Positions 51,934 to 64,000 of a stretch of DNA of 64,000 bases are shown piece after piece. A program made the position numbers and the translations under genes. The notes under the pieces were generated by a model. That model saw only the letters and a list, made by a program, of their open reading frames with translations, searched no databases and was not told the DNA's origin. Source of the DNA: Theocolax elegans (Eukaryota > Arthropoda > Insecta > Hymenoptera > Cerocephalidae). The DNA lies in NCBI GenBank assembly GCA_026168455.1, contig CM047429.1, positions 51,963,027 through 52,027,026 of the forward strand. Direction: 5' to 3'. Every line of letters begins with the position of its first letter. Position 1 is the stretch's first letter.

Positions 51934-52053
51934 CCCTAGTAGAAATCTGATCATATGCAACGTTTTTTAAGCCAAAAAATGGCCTAGTGTCATAAAATAC
52001 CGAATAAATGACAAAATAAGAGTTTTATTTAACCTCCAAATGTTGAATTTCTA
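51934..52053. repeat. dispersed repeat, copy 2 (pair with 9008-9143)
   Basis: Diverged copy of the segment at 9008-9143, in the same orientation. It lies just left of the 52.2-kb element. Confidence 0.6.
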
Positions 52054-52670
52054 AATATATAAACTGTTGCCGCGTACTCATACTTGCCTCGGGGATTCGA
52101 CACCCGCCCTTTGATAACTCTATGTGTAGTAATATATGTAATAATTCAACATTTTAATTGAGGAAAGTAAAATAAATTTAGTCCGGGAGCTGGGTACCTT
52201 CCCGTGTGCACGGAGACGTTCAGTCATGAAACAAGATTTTTCTTATGTTTTTTGACCCGTACCAATTCGTACAAAATGGTGGATTTTTAGTTATACGCCA
52301 TTGTTTAAACAAATTTAAAAAAGTCGTTTTTCCGTTTCCGACAAAGGTTTTCATATTAATTTGAGCAATTTTAAGATGAAAATCAATATAATTTTTCTCT
52401 AAAACCCATATTTTAAAAGTTATGACCGTTTTATGTTCGATTTTTGTGAATTTTCACTAACTTCTATGGTTGTATATACTATAAAACGAACTATTGTTTT
52501 TTAAATTTTCAAGTGGGTTTTTCTTTTTGAAGTCATTAACCACATATTTACAAAGAACTAGCTCGCCATGAGCGGCCGTAAGGCCGCCGTGACTCGCCGC
52601 TTCGGAGCTCTAGATCGAACAAGGCATGCAAGAAGTTTCACGTATTCGCATGGGCTGCGATATATTTAAT

Positions 52671-53170
52671 TTTATTGTGAAAAACGTGATTTTTTGTAAT
52701 TTTTCGTTATTTTGACCGTTTTTCTTTTTTATCTTTGAAAATATTGAAAAGATTGATGACTGAAAAAGGTTTTGTTATTTTGAGACGAACATTTTATTCC
52801 TCTAAAGTTTTTGTGTACGAATAATACATTTTGATTTATTACGAAAAAACGTGAATTTTAGTACTTTTTTCATGATTTTAACCGTTTTTCTATGTTTACG
52901 TTCAAAAATATTGTTCTGAGTGTTGAGTGTATAATAGAAAAAAGGTTAGATATTTTGAAACGAACATTTCTTTCATTAAAAATTTTTCTGTAAAAACGAT
53001 ACATTTAGTTCTATTGCAAAAACGTGTATTTTGTACTGTACTCTTTTAATTATTTTTACGGTTTCTCTTGATTTATCTTTGAAAATATTATTCTGAATGT
53101 AAAGTGTACAATAGCAAAAAGTTTTGGTATTTTGAGACAAATATTTTGTCCGTATAAAGTATTTATGTAG
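52671..53170. repeat. three diverged tandem units of about 165-175 bp
   Basis: Units start at about 52671, 52835 and 53009 with TTTATTGTGAAAAACGTG-like sequence, and each contains TTTTGACCGTTTTTC-like, GAAAATATT-like and TATTTTGAGACGAACATTTT-like blocks in the same order. They lie inside the 2.5-kb transposon. Subterminal or internal tandem repeats are common in non-autonomous DNA transposons. Confidence 0.75.
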
Positions 53171-53350
53171 GATTTCAAGATAATGCTACCGTTTCTAGGC
53201 AATTAAAAATAATTCCATAACTTAAACTGTTTCGGCGCTATGTATCTGGAAATAGGACCATTATTTAATTATATTATGACAAAGTTACCCTGTAAATCTC
53301 AGGTAAATCGGTCAAAAATTGACTCAGTTATCTTAGATACATGATTACGT

Positions 53351-53374
53351 ACATACATACATCCATACATACAT
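53351..53374. repeat. (ACAT) tetranucleotide repeat
   Basis: Imperfect run of ACATACATACATCCATACAT type within the transposon interior. Confidence 0.85.
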
Positions 53375-53506
53375 TTTAGGAAGGGCCTCAAATCAGTTCT
53401 AATACACATAAATTTCTCTTATAACCCATTATCTAGTATATTTTGATGCATCACGCATTTTGCGATGATGAATATATAAGGCTCTTCCGTGTAGCGGTTG
53501 TGCCTA

Positions 53507-54344
53507 AAACCCGAAAATTAATGTACATTATTGATATAAACAAACAGCATTTTGATAGGCGCATCACTCGACTTACGCATTCCGTGATTTTTTTATAATC
53601 ATTTACGTAGGTATTTTAATAACATTTTTGTATTATTTTATTTCAATTATAAACAATCAAAGTCATTAATTAATCTGTAATTATGAGTCAACAAATAAAT
53701 TTTACAACAATGTAAGTAGTAACTTCAGTGAATTTATTTTTTTGTGCTGCAATCCAAACTTTTTCTCAACCTTGACTTCCACCAAATAAGTTAATATCAT
53801 CGTTTTTTTTGACATATAATACACCGTTTCACATCGATCATTCATTTGTATTAATTAAAATTGAGTAACCTTATATACACATCATGATGAATAACAAACA
53901 CCGAGTCCTCAACCTGCGCGACTGTAAAATAAATGACAATCGGATTTCAAAAGTAGTAATGTGACCTCGGTAGCGAAAAAGTAAAACAAAGAAGGCGCCA
54001 AATTCAAATTTCTGCTGAAAATATATAATTTTTATTTAAATTATTAGATCATACATAAATACATAATCAAAATAACTATTTGTATAACACCGATTTGATT
54101 GTAATACAAATATTTTTCAAAACAGTAATTACAATTGTTACTATATAGCTAAAATTTATTGGTGCAAATATTAAAATAATTTAAATTTTCGTTTTAAGAA
54201 CATTTAATTTAGTAAAAAATATAAAGTAAAAAAAAGCGGAAATAATTGGCATCAAAGTCACGCCTCGGAATGCGTAAGTCGGGTGGCATGCCCATCAAAA
54301 TGCCGTTTGTTTATATCAATAATGTACAGTAATTTTCGGTTTTT
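53507..54344. mobile_element. nested inverted-repeat unit, 0.84 kb
   Basis: The left arm (53507-53584) and right arm (54266-54344) are inverted copies of about 78 bp, sharing CCGAAAATTA, GTACATTATTGATATAAACA and GACTTACGCATTCCG. The right edge coincides exactly with the inner edge of the outer element's right arm, so it may be an insertion at that edge or an inner part of one composite element. The interior is AT-rich with no coding frame. Confidence 0.7.
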
Positions 54345-54690
54345 CTTTGTAAATATACAGTTGATGACTTAAAACAGAAATACCCATTTGAAAAAACAAT
54401 AGTTCAAAAATCAAAATTAAAACGGTCATAACTTTAAATACGGGTTTTAGAGAAAAATTATATTCATAATTTTCGTCTTAAAATTGCCCAAATTAATAGA
54501 AAAACCTTTGTCGGAAACCTAAAAACGACTTTTTTAAATTTGTTTAAACAATGGCGTATAACTAAAAATCTACCATTTTGTACGAATTTTGACCAACGGA
54601 TTCGTTTTCTACGGGTCAAAATACCCAGGAAAAACCTTGTTTCATGAATGGACTTCTCCGTGCACACGGGAAGGTTCCCAGCCCCCGAAC

Positions 54691-57600
54691 TAATTATAAT
54701 TTAATATTGGAATACATATATTTGTTATTATATTTATCTAGACAGAAAAGATAACTTAAAAGATCACGTTTATTAGTATTTATCGATGCTATCAAAATTT
54801 CATGAAGAGTTGAAAAATGAAATATTCTTGAAGAATATAAATTGTATCGGTATAAACAATCGAGTATCTGCGATCGACATCGAAATATATTCAACTATTA
54901 AAACTCGCCAATAAACGCAAACTCAAATTGCCTCTTCGATTTCCGATGCCTCGGAAAAGCGTGAAGGCGAGAAATACCTTGTGGATGTCAAATAGAATTT
55001 CACAAAGAGACAGAAAAAGAAGTGTAAAAAGTGTGGAGGAGAAAGAAGAAAACAAAATCGAAGAAAAAGAAGCTCTCCGTAGAGAATTATTCTCCCCAGG
55101 TAGAACAGCAGAACGTATGTACCATGTACGTACATAGATATATATATATATATAAACTCTATGTATTTATCTTTATACATAAAAAGTCAACGGCATTACT
55201 ATACCTCTACGATAGTGTTTAATTTTCTTTTTATTATCGCTCTTGTATACTTACATTTATATTTATTAAAGTATTATTTTAAGTCTTTGTTAACATTGTA
55301 ATAATATTTTAAAATCAAACATTTATGTACTACATTTTGTGAATGAAAAGTATGTTACTTTTTTCTTCTGTAATTTGGTGCTAATGTAGTAACAGTTTTG
55401 TTCCTCTTATAACTCTTGTTCAAAAATAAAAATATAACATTTTATCGTTAAAATGAATTAACTTATTTGACATATATTAATCATATTTAAAGTACCAACG
55501 AAAAGGGATACTTAAATTTACATTTTATGTAACAGAGGATAAATTTATAGGCACACTTATAAAAGTATTGGTCAAACCTGTTACACAACCCCATTAATAT
55601 ATAAATTTGAATATAAGAAGGAGGAATATAATGAGCCATCACGAACTAACTCGTCGAATACCGGACCCTAATTTGGTCATTAGTAAATGACCCCCAAATT
55701 CGCTTTATAATAGAGATAGTGCACTCTTGAAATTTCTCAAATCCCAGTCCCCTAAGGGTTAAAAAGCTTACTTAAATCCGCGTGTAATGCAGTTCATAAC
55801 CGGTTTTCATTCAAATGACTAAGCTCAACCGTACTAATTTTACTAGATATTTTATCAATGCATACGTGTACGTATACATGTATACACATAATTTATCAAT
55901 GTATCGATAAAAAGAATAATGGAAATTAATACGATTAAACTGATTAGTTGAATAAAATTGGGCATTGTACCCAAAACTCTATTGCGTGGATAAAAATAAC
56001 CTTTTCAATAAGTCAAGCTCTTACGTCCAAGTTTTTACTCCATTTATCTCGTAGAATTTGTGTTGTACTTTTTTTGGCTTCACCCATACCTGCCCGGGGT
56101 CCCTCTTTCTCCCTCGCCCGCGTTCTCTCTTTCGCGTTTGACCAAGTTAACCAGGAGTAGCAGTAGCAGCAAGCAGCAGCTGCACTGGTACACCGGCACC
56201 AGCACCGGCAGCCCAGCTCCGCCCGACGGATTCGCTAAATTTCAGGCACGTATTTTCCAAGGAACGTCTCAGGAATATTCCCGAGTTAATCGCTTTTTTC
56301 CTCGAGCAATTGCGGAAGCGAGAGAACGAAAGCACAGCCAACCAGTATACCGAAGAATGTCCGTACGAAAAAGCTTTGGTAGAAAAAAATAAACGGAAGG
56401 TGGATGAAGAAAAGCTATGCTGTAGCTTCGCGAGGCGATGAAGTATCTTGAAAATTCGTTTGATATAGAGAACGAGCGCAAATGGGCTGCGGTATGCATC
56501 AAAGGAGGAAATTGCACGCTCTGCAACGGGACGCACATTAAGGGGATACGAAGTAACGACACGTTTTCCGTCTTACCAGCGCTCTTTCTCTCTATTTAAT
56601 TAAAATTATTAATGTATAAACATTTATCTCACTAAGAACTTTTACTTTACTTGATAACCGTCAATTAATATACTTTTTAATAGATATCATACCTTCAAAT
56701 ATGAAATCCAGATCTTCTTACCTCGCAATGAAAAGATTTATTAAATATAGCGTGGATAAACGGAAATTGAATTAAATTTATTCAAGTAAACGTTTTATTA
56801 TTCATAGGTTTTATAAGCATACATACGTTGCATAAGCATTCGTAATATCGTATTGAATCATCTATTATAAAGAAATGATAACATAATCGTATTTTAAAAA
56901 TCCTAGATTTATGCAACATTACTAGAATACTAGATTTATATCGGTAGCGAACACTATTCAATTAACTAAGTATCTAAATTAACAAAATTTTAGATAAAAG
57001 TAACCTGACAAAGACACTCTATAAAAATTGTTTTTCCTCATTATCCCATAAAAAGAGTGAAGAAGTAAAAAAAATTCTCTCAGTTTTAAACGACCATATA
57101 TAATATTCTCAAACGTTCGTTTGTTCTATGAATGAAATGAAAGAGCGCGCAAGCTCGGTATGTATATATATATATATATATATATATAGAGGGAGGACAT
57201 AGAGCGCCGAGAAAACAAAAGCTCTACCGTGGCGCTCTTGAAATAAAATAAAAGTCAGGCGATCGTAAATTCCCAGAAGGGGGTTAGAGAGGTGGGCGAC
57301 AGACCGTCGCGAGGAATCCACGGGCTTTAAACGAATTTTAGTGTCTCTCGACCCGTAGGCTCCAGAGGGAAAAACATACCCCGCGACACACTCGAATTCT
57401 CGAATTTATCGGAATGATTTCACACGGTGTTGGTTATCTTGGCCCCGATCGGTAAGGTTTTAAAGTTATGCCACTGTGGAGAACTGGTCGAAGATGCGCC
57501 GAGTCGCTCTGACGCGCAGGGAAATGGACCCTTAAGCTGAGAAACATTGAAATTTATTTCCAGCTCGTTTGTCACCCTGTACGTCCGGGAGCACGTGTCC

Positions 57601-60600
57601 GCGATACGTGATTCCGACCTGTGGTGAAACGACGATTTTCTTATGCTATAGAAGGTATGTGCTCGATAGAACTGGGAAAGGGAATCTAGTCTTGACGTAC
57701 ACCAGGAGTTTCATAAAGGCGAATGTTTTATAACTTTCGGAAATCATTTTTTTTCGACTTGTCTTCATTACCTACGTTTATACCGACTCCTCGCTACTCG
57801 AACGAAGAATTCTTATTCTAAAATATGTTTCCGTTAATGGTTTCTAATACTCAACATTCATTATGTGAAATACATTCAAATGTATAGAAAGAGGGATTGC
57901 AATTTTATACGACAGAGCGTAAAACAATTATATTTATAGAAAAGTAAAGCAAATTTCGTATTTGTATTTTTCAACATTTAATTAACATTTAATATCAGCT
58001 TTGTCAGTTACGAGGGATTTTAAACAATAATTACGTAAACGAAAATTGACAACCTTTGCTCATATTCATCTGGAAATTCAAAAGATATAATCATAAAAAC
58101 ACTTTGTACACAATAAAATAAAGTATATTCGTTCTACTTTAAAAAACTTTTATAAGTTTTCATAAAAATATTGTTTATTCAAAATCCTTAATAGTTTTAC
58201 TTTAAATTAGCAACTTTCAATTGATCTCAAGTTTATTGCTTATATTTGTTAATTGCAATTCGATTGTATATAGTGATAACGTAATATTTATACAAATATT
58301 ACTTTATTCTATTAAGTTTATTAAATTAATTTGCATTGACTATTGAATAAAATTGTAACAACCGATAAAGTAACTTTTATATATCAACTTTTATAGCTAT
58401 ATTTAGTTATAATCAAATTCATACTTACTTTCCAATAATTTCCTTCGAAAATTCTATATTTTATATTATTTATAAATTATGGTACCAACTGTACTATTAC
58501 GATTTATTTTTAGAAATTTGACATGAAATAACCTCAGCCTAAAATAGATTTTTCTTGAATAAACAATTGTTTTATTTTTGACGTTTTATCGAAATAAAAG
58601 CACGTTTAGTTTACATCACAATAAATAAATAAAACTGTAAGCGCATTCTCCTTTACGTAGACTTTATTTAATACCTAAGAATAAAAGTATTATGTAAAAG
58701 ATGATTTTACTTTAAAGAAACATTAATAGAACGTAGCAGTACGATGGTGTACATTAAAAAAATTTAAATAGCGATTTAAAGGAAAAATTATCGAGCAAGT
58801 AATTAAATATTATTCTATAATTAATAAATATATTTTATTGAAAAGAACATTATTAAAAATGTAGGATCTGTACGATCGGAATAATGTTATTTTAATATAA
58901 TCCCAAGAATAAGAGAGCAGATATAACTGGAGTATAATGATAATTGTTGGCTGTTATAAATAGAAGAGGATGAAGAAAAAGCTGTGGAAGAGAATTTAAT
59001 GAAGGTAAATGATTTAACCCAATATCTAAATATAAATAAGAGAAATCCGATAATAAAATAGTTAATAAACGAATCGTTTGAGCATAGAATTACAAAAGTT
59101 ATTCTAAAGAATGACCATGAGCTCTCTAACCTAGGAAGAACAAACAGTAAAGACCGATAGGATAGAAAATGAGAGAATGGAGAGAGAGAGAGGGAGTTCC
59201 AGTCAAGACAATGAGAGAAAGAGAACAATAAAATGACTGAGTCGTTCTCCTTCCGTACTCGAGTTGAAGGAGTTCTCCATGGTATTTTCGCCGATAAATG
59301 AATCCGCGAGGGTACGATTAATTAAAATTCCCACGAATCGTTTCCGAGTCAATCATGCGCTATGCATTCTCGGAGTGAGCGAGCTCGTCGAAGCTCAGAG
59401 GTCATCGGAATCAAAGGCCTCGTTCCACCTTCCACCCTCGCGTGTACACAGAGAAGAATGCGAGGCCGATTTATTCACTCGAACCTTATCAGATGAAACG
59501 ATGAGGTGCATATTGCTTTCAAATTGCTTCCCGATTGGAAGTCCCGATTGAGAAGGGAACGATTTTACACGTCTCGGGCACCGTCACCGCCGCGCCCCAC
59601 CCGCTATACCAATGCGGCCCATTTGCGCGTTATTATACAGAACTCCTTTCGCTTCTTTGCATACAGTCGGACGCGCGGTGTGCACGTGTGCGAGGGCTTC
59701 TGTCTGTTTGTCGGTCGTGTCGCGTGCACCGGCCAGTCCCGAGCCACCGATCGATGTTTCGTGTAACGCGCCCGCGCGCGCTCAACTCCGCAAGGGCCAC
59801 TTTTAAACTCCAAGTGCCGGAATTCACGCGGCTATGGATTTGTACTTGGGAGACGGCGATTACACCCGCTCGAAACACGCGAAACATCGTGTTTCATTGT
59901 TTCTCCACGTCTTTTCTACTGTTCTCTGTTTCTCGCTCCGTCTTCGGACTCGTGCTTTTCCTTTACTTACAAATGCGCAACGCGGTGTAATTTCATTTCA
60001 GCACATAATTATTGCGTTACTTGTATACATTTCACTCCTTCCGAATTAAGATTTGCATCGTTATTCAATTATATACAGATTTCAAAATCGTTCGACTCGT
60101 TTTCACTTGGTCGATCTGTATTGCTCACATTATTGTAATTATTAAATAAACGATTTCCACGTGGGTGTGTGTGTGTATGTACACATATACAAGCACGGCA
60201 TTAATTATTAACGTAAATACATTGTAATCAACAGCCCGATAGAAGATGGAAGCTAATTAATCCGGCCGCAACTTTGAGCTAGTGAGCACATATTTATTCC
60301 CATTTAATTAATTAATCGGCAACTGTTGCACCAATAAAACAATTTAGGTACAATATACATTCGATACTATATTAATCCAATGGAAATTATTAATTTCAAC
60401 GATACTTACGTATTACTTACATGCTCTCTTATTGTTACAATAATAAATTTAGTCACTATATCGTTTGCACTGCGAGACGTAGCAAATCTTCTAATGCAAA
60501 ATGCTGTGCCTGATATCGTTATTTATTCACTATATACATAAAGCTTATATTTGTAGTTCCAGTATTAAATGAGAAAAAACTCTAATTATTTATATTTTAT

Positions 60601-61003
60601 TCTTTACAAAAATTAATGTATTTTAAAATACAAGGTAGTTTATAGTACCTGCGCAGATAAACCGCGACTATATATATATGCGCTTTGCTTAGAAACAAGT
60701 AGTTAATTTGTCTCGCGCTTCATCAGTCCACTATCCTCATTCTTATAGGTATCTCGGTGACTATATCGTGGATCTGAACCTTTCTCGCCCCGGACTATTT
60801 GCCCGTTTTGCTTTCTTCCGTTCCTGGTTTTCCACTTTAGCCGCACTTTTTTTTCCTCTTTCGCTGGCTTAGTTTTAATTAACAACCGAGCAATGCTCGT
60901 TCTGCAGGCGATTAGGGTCGCCGGGCTTATTTTGGAATTAAGAGTTGGGCCTTTCCTCTATCTCCTCGTTTCTTCCTATTTTGCCTTTTCGCGAAGATAA
61001 CGT
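54691..61003. other. non-coding stretch with microsatellites, no recognised gene
   Basis: AT-rich with balanced patches at 54930-55100, 56050-56580, 57110-57720 and 59240-60010. The last is strongly CpG-rich and has many overlapping frames on both strands, none with splice sites or motifs that I trust. Short runs: TA at 55140-55154 and 57163-57188, GA at 59179-59192, TG at 60163-60176. Confidence 0.45.
57163..57188. repeat. (TA) microsatellite
   Basis: Alternating TA run of about 26 bases. Confidence 0.88.

Positions 61004-61047
<44 letters not shown>
61004..61047. repeat. (CT)22 microsatellite
   Basis: About 44 bases of CT, the longest pure dinucleotide run in the window. The plus-strand frame across it (Leu-Ser run) is an artefact. 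Confidence 0.95.
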
Positions 61048-61050
<3 letters not shown>

Positions 61051-64000
61051 CTGGTAGCCTGTATCTCGCGCCTTATATCTTTACTCTGTCTCTAGACTAT
61101 GTCACAGATTATCGTAATGCGTTATAATAACGGTAATGATAAATCGATACAGCACATTTTACTAACCGTAACGCTAATCTCGTAACGGAAGGAAGCAAAA
61201 AACAAAATAATCTAAGGTATATTATTTGATGCTCTTTCTTCGGATATTTAGACTCCTCGATTATACACTCGTTGGTTTCTCTTAATGCTTAGATATATAT
61301 TATTGTAAATTAAGAATATGAAACATTTAAAAATATAAAAATTTAACGTTTCGGATCAGGAATCTATTATATATAATAAGAAGTATTCTATATATATGTA
61401 ACAAATTATTTTATATACAAAAACGTCCGGGTGAAATAATTTATCTGAAAGTGATATACAGTTTTAAATTAAAAAGGTAGTTTCTTATTTAAGATTTCAC
61501 TGAAGAACGTCTGAGTAAACATTAAAAAATTTACAATTAATACAAGTGATACTGTACTTATAGGTTTTATCAAAAAATCGTAGTATAAAACCATATATTA
61601 TTTATAGTAATATAACAATAGATTATATATGTTTCTCTCTTCTTATAAGCAAATAAAATAAAAGTTAATTAATAAACTTAAATTTTATAATTGTTAAATT
61701 TACATTAAATTTTCAATTCTTATTCGTAATAATGTATGCGTGACCAGAATGAAAAAATAATTTGTTTAATAAGAAAAAAGTCGTTTTCTTCAATGTGCTT
61801 GGATAAAAAACAGGATGCAATAAAGTTTTCACAATACAAGTGATGAATGAACCGTTTCTTCACTGATCATATTGCTCCTTTCTCAAACACAATCTTCATC
61901 AATATTTCTTCGCATCTCGGTTGTAGTTGCGAACTCCAACGTTGTAACAAAGTGAAAAGAAAGACCAGAGGGTAAAAAGACAATAGAGAATAGGAACGTT
62001 AACGAACGGCGCGCCGATCGAGTCTAAATTAAGATGCCACGTATATAAGCGCGTCTATACGTGTGTGAGCGCACGCGCGTCCGTGTATGTGTAGGGATAT
62101 AAGGCTTCGACTCTCTGAGCCTATCATTGATAGAATCTCAGTGGTTGTGCGCGCACGTTGCCGCAGTAGGTGGTCCGTGACTTCGCGGAAATATATATAT
62201 ATATATATACATATAGGCGCGCACGTGGGATATCAATTGAATTTTTATACCTATATAGATATCCGTATGTAATTGCGATCGATCGTTATTTCATTGGTGG
62301 CTCGCCGGTAATACCGCACCGCGTAGGCGGAGGAGAGATTTCTACCTCCTTTCCTGTATACTCTCACCTGAGCTTCTTTTGAGGATGTGTAAAAATACTA
62401 CAGCTGGCAAATCCAAATGGCATTAAATGTGTGATTAATTTCTTATATGCTCGGATAAAAGCGAGTATACGATTATGTACGAACTCATTTATTTTCCGGA
62501 AATCCTCTTCCGAGGCTCAGAAATACAATTTTTACATCATTTAATTACGTTGTCTAATTATAATTATATCTACATTCTTTCGCGATGCGGAAGTAACTAT
62601 TATTTTTTAAACGAGACAAATGTGACTTTTTTATAGTCTAAATTATTAAACGTGTTATATTTACCAAGACATATTGAAATATTGTTCAATGATTTATCGT
62701 TTCGCAGCTGCAGATACAAATACTTTAGTAGTCCTTTAATTATATCAAGTGATTATTATTATAATTTTATTATATTTTTTTTATTATAATTGTATTAATA
62801 TTATTATAATTATTTTTATAATTCAAATTTCGTAAGAGGTTGTTTAAACGAAATGAATTAAGTTTTGCAAGTATATTTAAGCTCAACATATTTGCATATC
62901 TAAACCACGAAAACGTCGAATATCAAACGCTAATTTAGCTTTTGCGATTTACGAAGCATACGTCGACAAATCGATTATAACTGATTTCAACGTAAATCAT
63001 GTAACATTAAATTTCGCCGTAAAGGCGATGTACGTGCCGCAACTTTATATTAATACTCAAAGCAGCTTGCTAAGACGATTAATAGATAGGTACTCATCAT
63101 TAGAGAAAATTTGAATAAACCATGACTTCTACTTGTAAATTACTTATACAAGCCTATACATATTGTCGAAAAGCTAATATACATCAAAATTATTAATTTA
63201 GCGTTGATATTTTACTGTGTTGAGAGAATGTCCTATGGTAAATTATATACATATATACGGAATTATTAAACGATCATACAATTTAAATAATGAATATATG
63301 TACATATCTTCTAAAAAGTACCTTTTATGCTTAGTTTACCAATCGTATTTTCCAAATAAAGGTTAAAATTATGAATCTCTATTAGGTTATCCTATCCTGA
63401 AGGGAATTTAAATCAGAAGCTTCATCGGCGCGAGAGTCGAATGTTCCAATTCGCCATCGTATAAGCGGTGTTGCGTAAAAGTCGCTTTAACCACTTACAC
63501 GTCCTTCAATCCTTCGATAAACTGCTTGAAAATTATTATTAAGGCACTTGGTTGAGGAAGAAAATTTTATATTTTTCTCATAGACATGAAGATCACGACG
63601 GTGGTGATACGAGCGCGTAAATTTGATTCTGATTTCTGCGATTCGATAGGAGATATCGCCTTGAGGAAAATACACAGTTATACAGATACCCTGTTACCGA
63701 CCGCAATCATACGGCTGGAACATAATTTCTTCTTTTGAAAGAGGGTGAGAAGTAAGCATGTTTACGAATCGGAAATTAAACGAATTTCAGGATGATTGCG
63801 ACTTTATCCCAGATGAGAAATTTTCGATTTAGTTTCCTGGAATCTATATTTATACATTTTATACGTACGCCAAATTTTAATGACATTTAAATGCTATATC
63901 TGCTTTAAATTATATAATAAAATCGTTAAGTTTAATTGAGCAAAACCCTATTCAAATTACCGAATAGCTTTACATATGTATTTTACTAATGTTATTATAT
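61048..64000. other. non-coding stretch, no recognised gene
   Basis: AT-rich with balanced patches at 61970-62390 and 63410-63680. A TA run is at 62190-62209. One weak exon candidate at 62368-62423 is listed separately. Confidence 0.45.
62368..62423 (-). CDS. very weak candidate 5' exon
   Basis: A good minus-strand donor (GCTCAG/GTGAGAGT) ends a frame that has an ATG 56 nt upstream (MPFGFASCSIF...) and leaves phase 2, the phase needed to enter the candidate exon at 44513. It does not give a convincing signal peptide, and the frame stays open upstream of the ATG, so the start is uncertain. Reported only because donor and phase agree. Confidence 0.12.

Larger units (their letters stand above)
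52181..54690. mobile_element. 2.5-kb terminal-inverted-repeat transposon, non-autonomous
   Basis: The left end (52181-52557) and right end (54343-54690) are inverted copies of about 350 bp, perhaps 88-92% alike, with an extra 30-40 bases in the left arm around 52450-52490. The termini read GTCCGGGAGCTGGG (left) and GTTCGGGGGCTGGG (right, minus strand), followed by the self-complementary CCGTGTGCACGG. TA flanks both ends (52179-52180 and 54691-54692), which suggests a TA target duplication. The interior has no transposase frame; it holds tandem units (52671-53170) and a second inverted-repeat unit (53507-54344). Confidence 0.85.

Noticed and set aside
52060..52140. B-box-like GGGATTCGACACCCG near 52092
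   Set aside because: The match to the polymerase III B-box is poor and no A-box or tRNA-like fold could be placed.
59535..59990. Cluster of overlapping frames up to 151 codons on both strands
   Set aside because: This is a CpG-rich patch where stop codons are rare. Frames on both strands are equally long, with no motif or splice structure.
1..64000. CRISPR arrays, bacterial operons, phage or integrated viral genes
   Set aside because: No spaced short repeats, ribosome-binding sites, gene-dense stretches or viral enzyme motifs were seen. The window is animal nuclear DNA.

Overview
The window is animal nuclear DNA, most likely from an insect. It is AT-rich, almost free of long open frames, full of short microsatellites (CA, GA, TA), and has islands of CpG-rich sequence. 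That mix fits a hymenopteran, but nothing here proves the order. There is no operon structure, and almost all long open frames look like chance.

The one gene that can be recognised lies on the minus strand and is seen only as small exons in very large introns. A 35-nt micro-exon at 9870-9904 and a 100-nt exon at 6294-6393 join in phase to encode a thrombospondin type-1 repeat (TSR) with the WxxW, CSxSCGGG and RQQKRC landmarks. Its second half is of the kind seen in the first TSR of ADAMTS-like (ADAMTSL/punctin/MADD-4, fly 'no long nerve cord') secreted matrix proteins. A 102-nt exon at 42651-42752 has good splice sites, one open frame and the right phase to sit just upstream (cysteine-free, Ser/Asn-rich). 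A weaker candidate exon at 44456-44513 also fits in phase. The rest of the gene (start codon exon, cysteine-rich module, later TSRs) is not visible and probably lies outside the window on both sides.

The remainder is intron or flanking DNA with much repeat structure. (1) 9.0-11.9 kb: a tRNA-related SINE-like unit, two dispersed repeats and a 0.7-kb palindromic element. (2) 19.5 kb: a degenerate tRNA-like sequence. (3) 24.4-31.0 kb: two overlapping tandem duplications with the order L-X-L-X-R-X-R; inside is a likely 1.37-kb terminal-inverted-repeat element. (4) 37.6-41.2 kb: a 1.81-kb tandem duplication carrying a GC-rich core. (5) 41.8 kb: a short imperfect hairpin. (6) 46.3 kb: a half-copy of the 10-kb palindrome family. 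(7) 50.9-54.7 kb: a transposon cluster with a near-perfect 0.84-kb palindromic element in a TA microsatellite, then a 2.5-kb element with about 350-bp inverted ends that contains a second inverted-repeat unit and three diverged tandem units. From 54.7 to 64 kb only microsatellites and one weak exon candidate were found.

The parts do not form a pathway. The picture is one extracellular-matrix gene with huge introns that have collected young non-autonomous transposons and local duplications.
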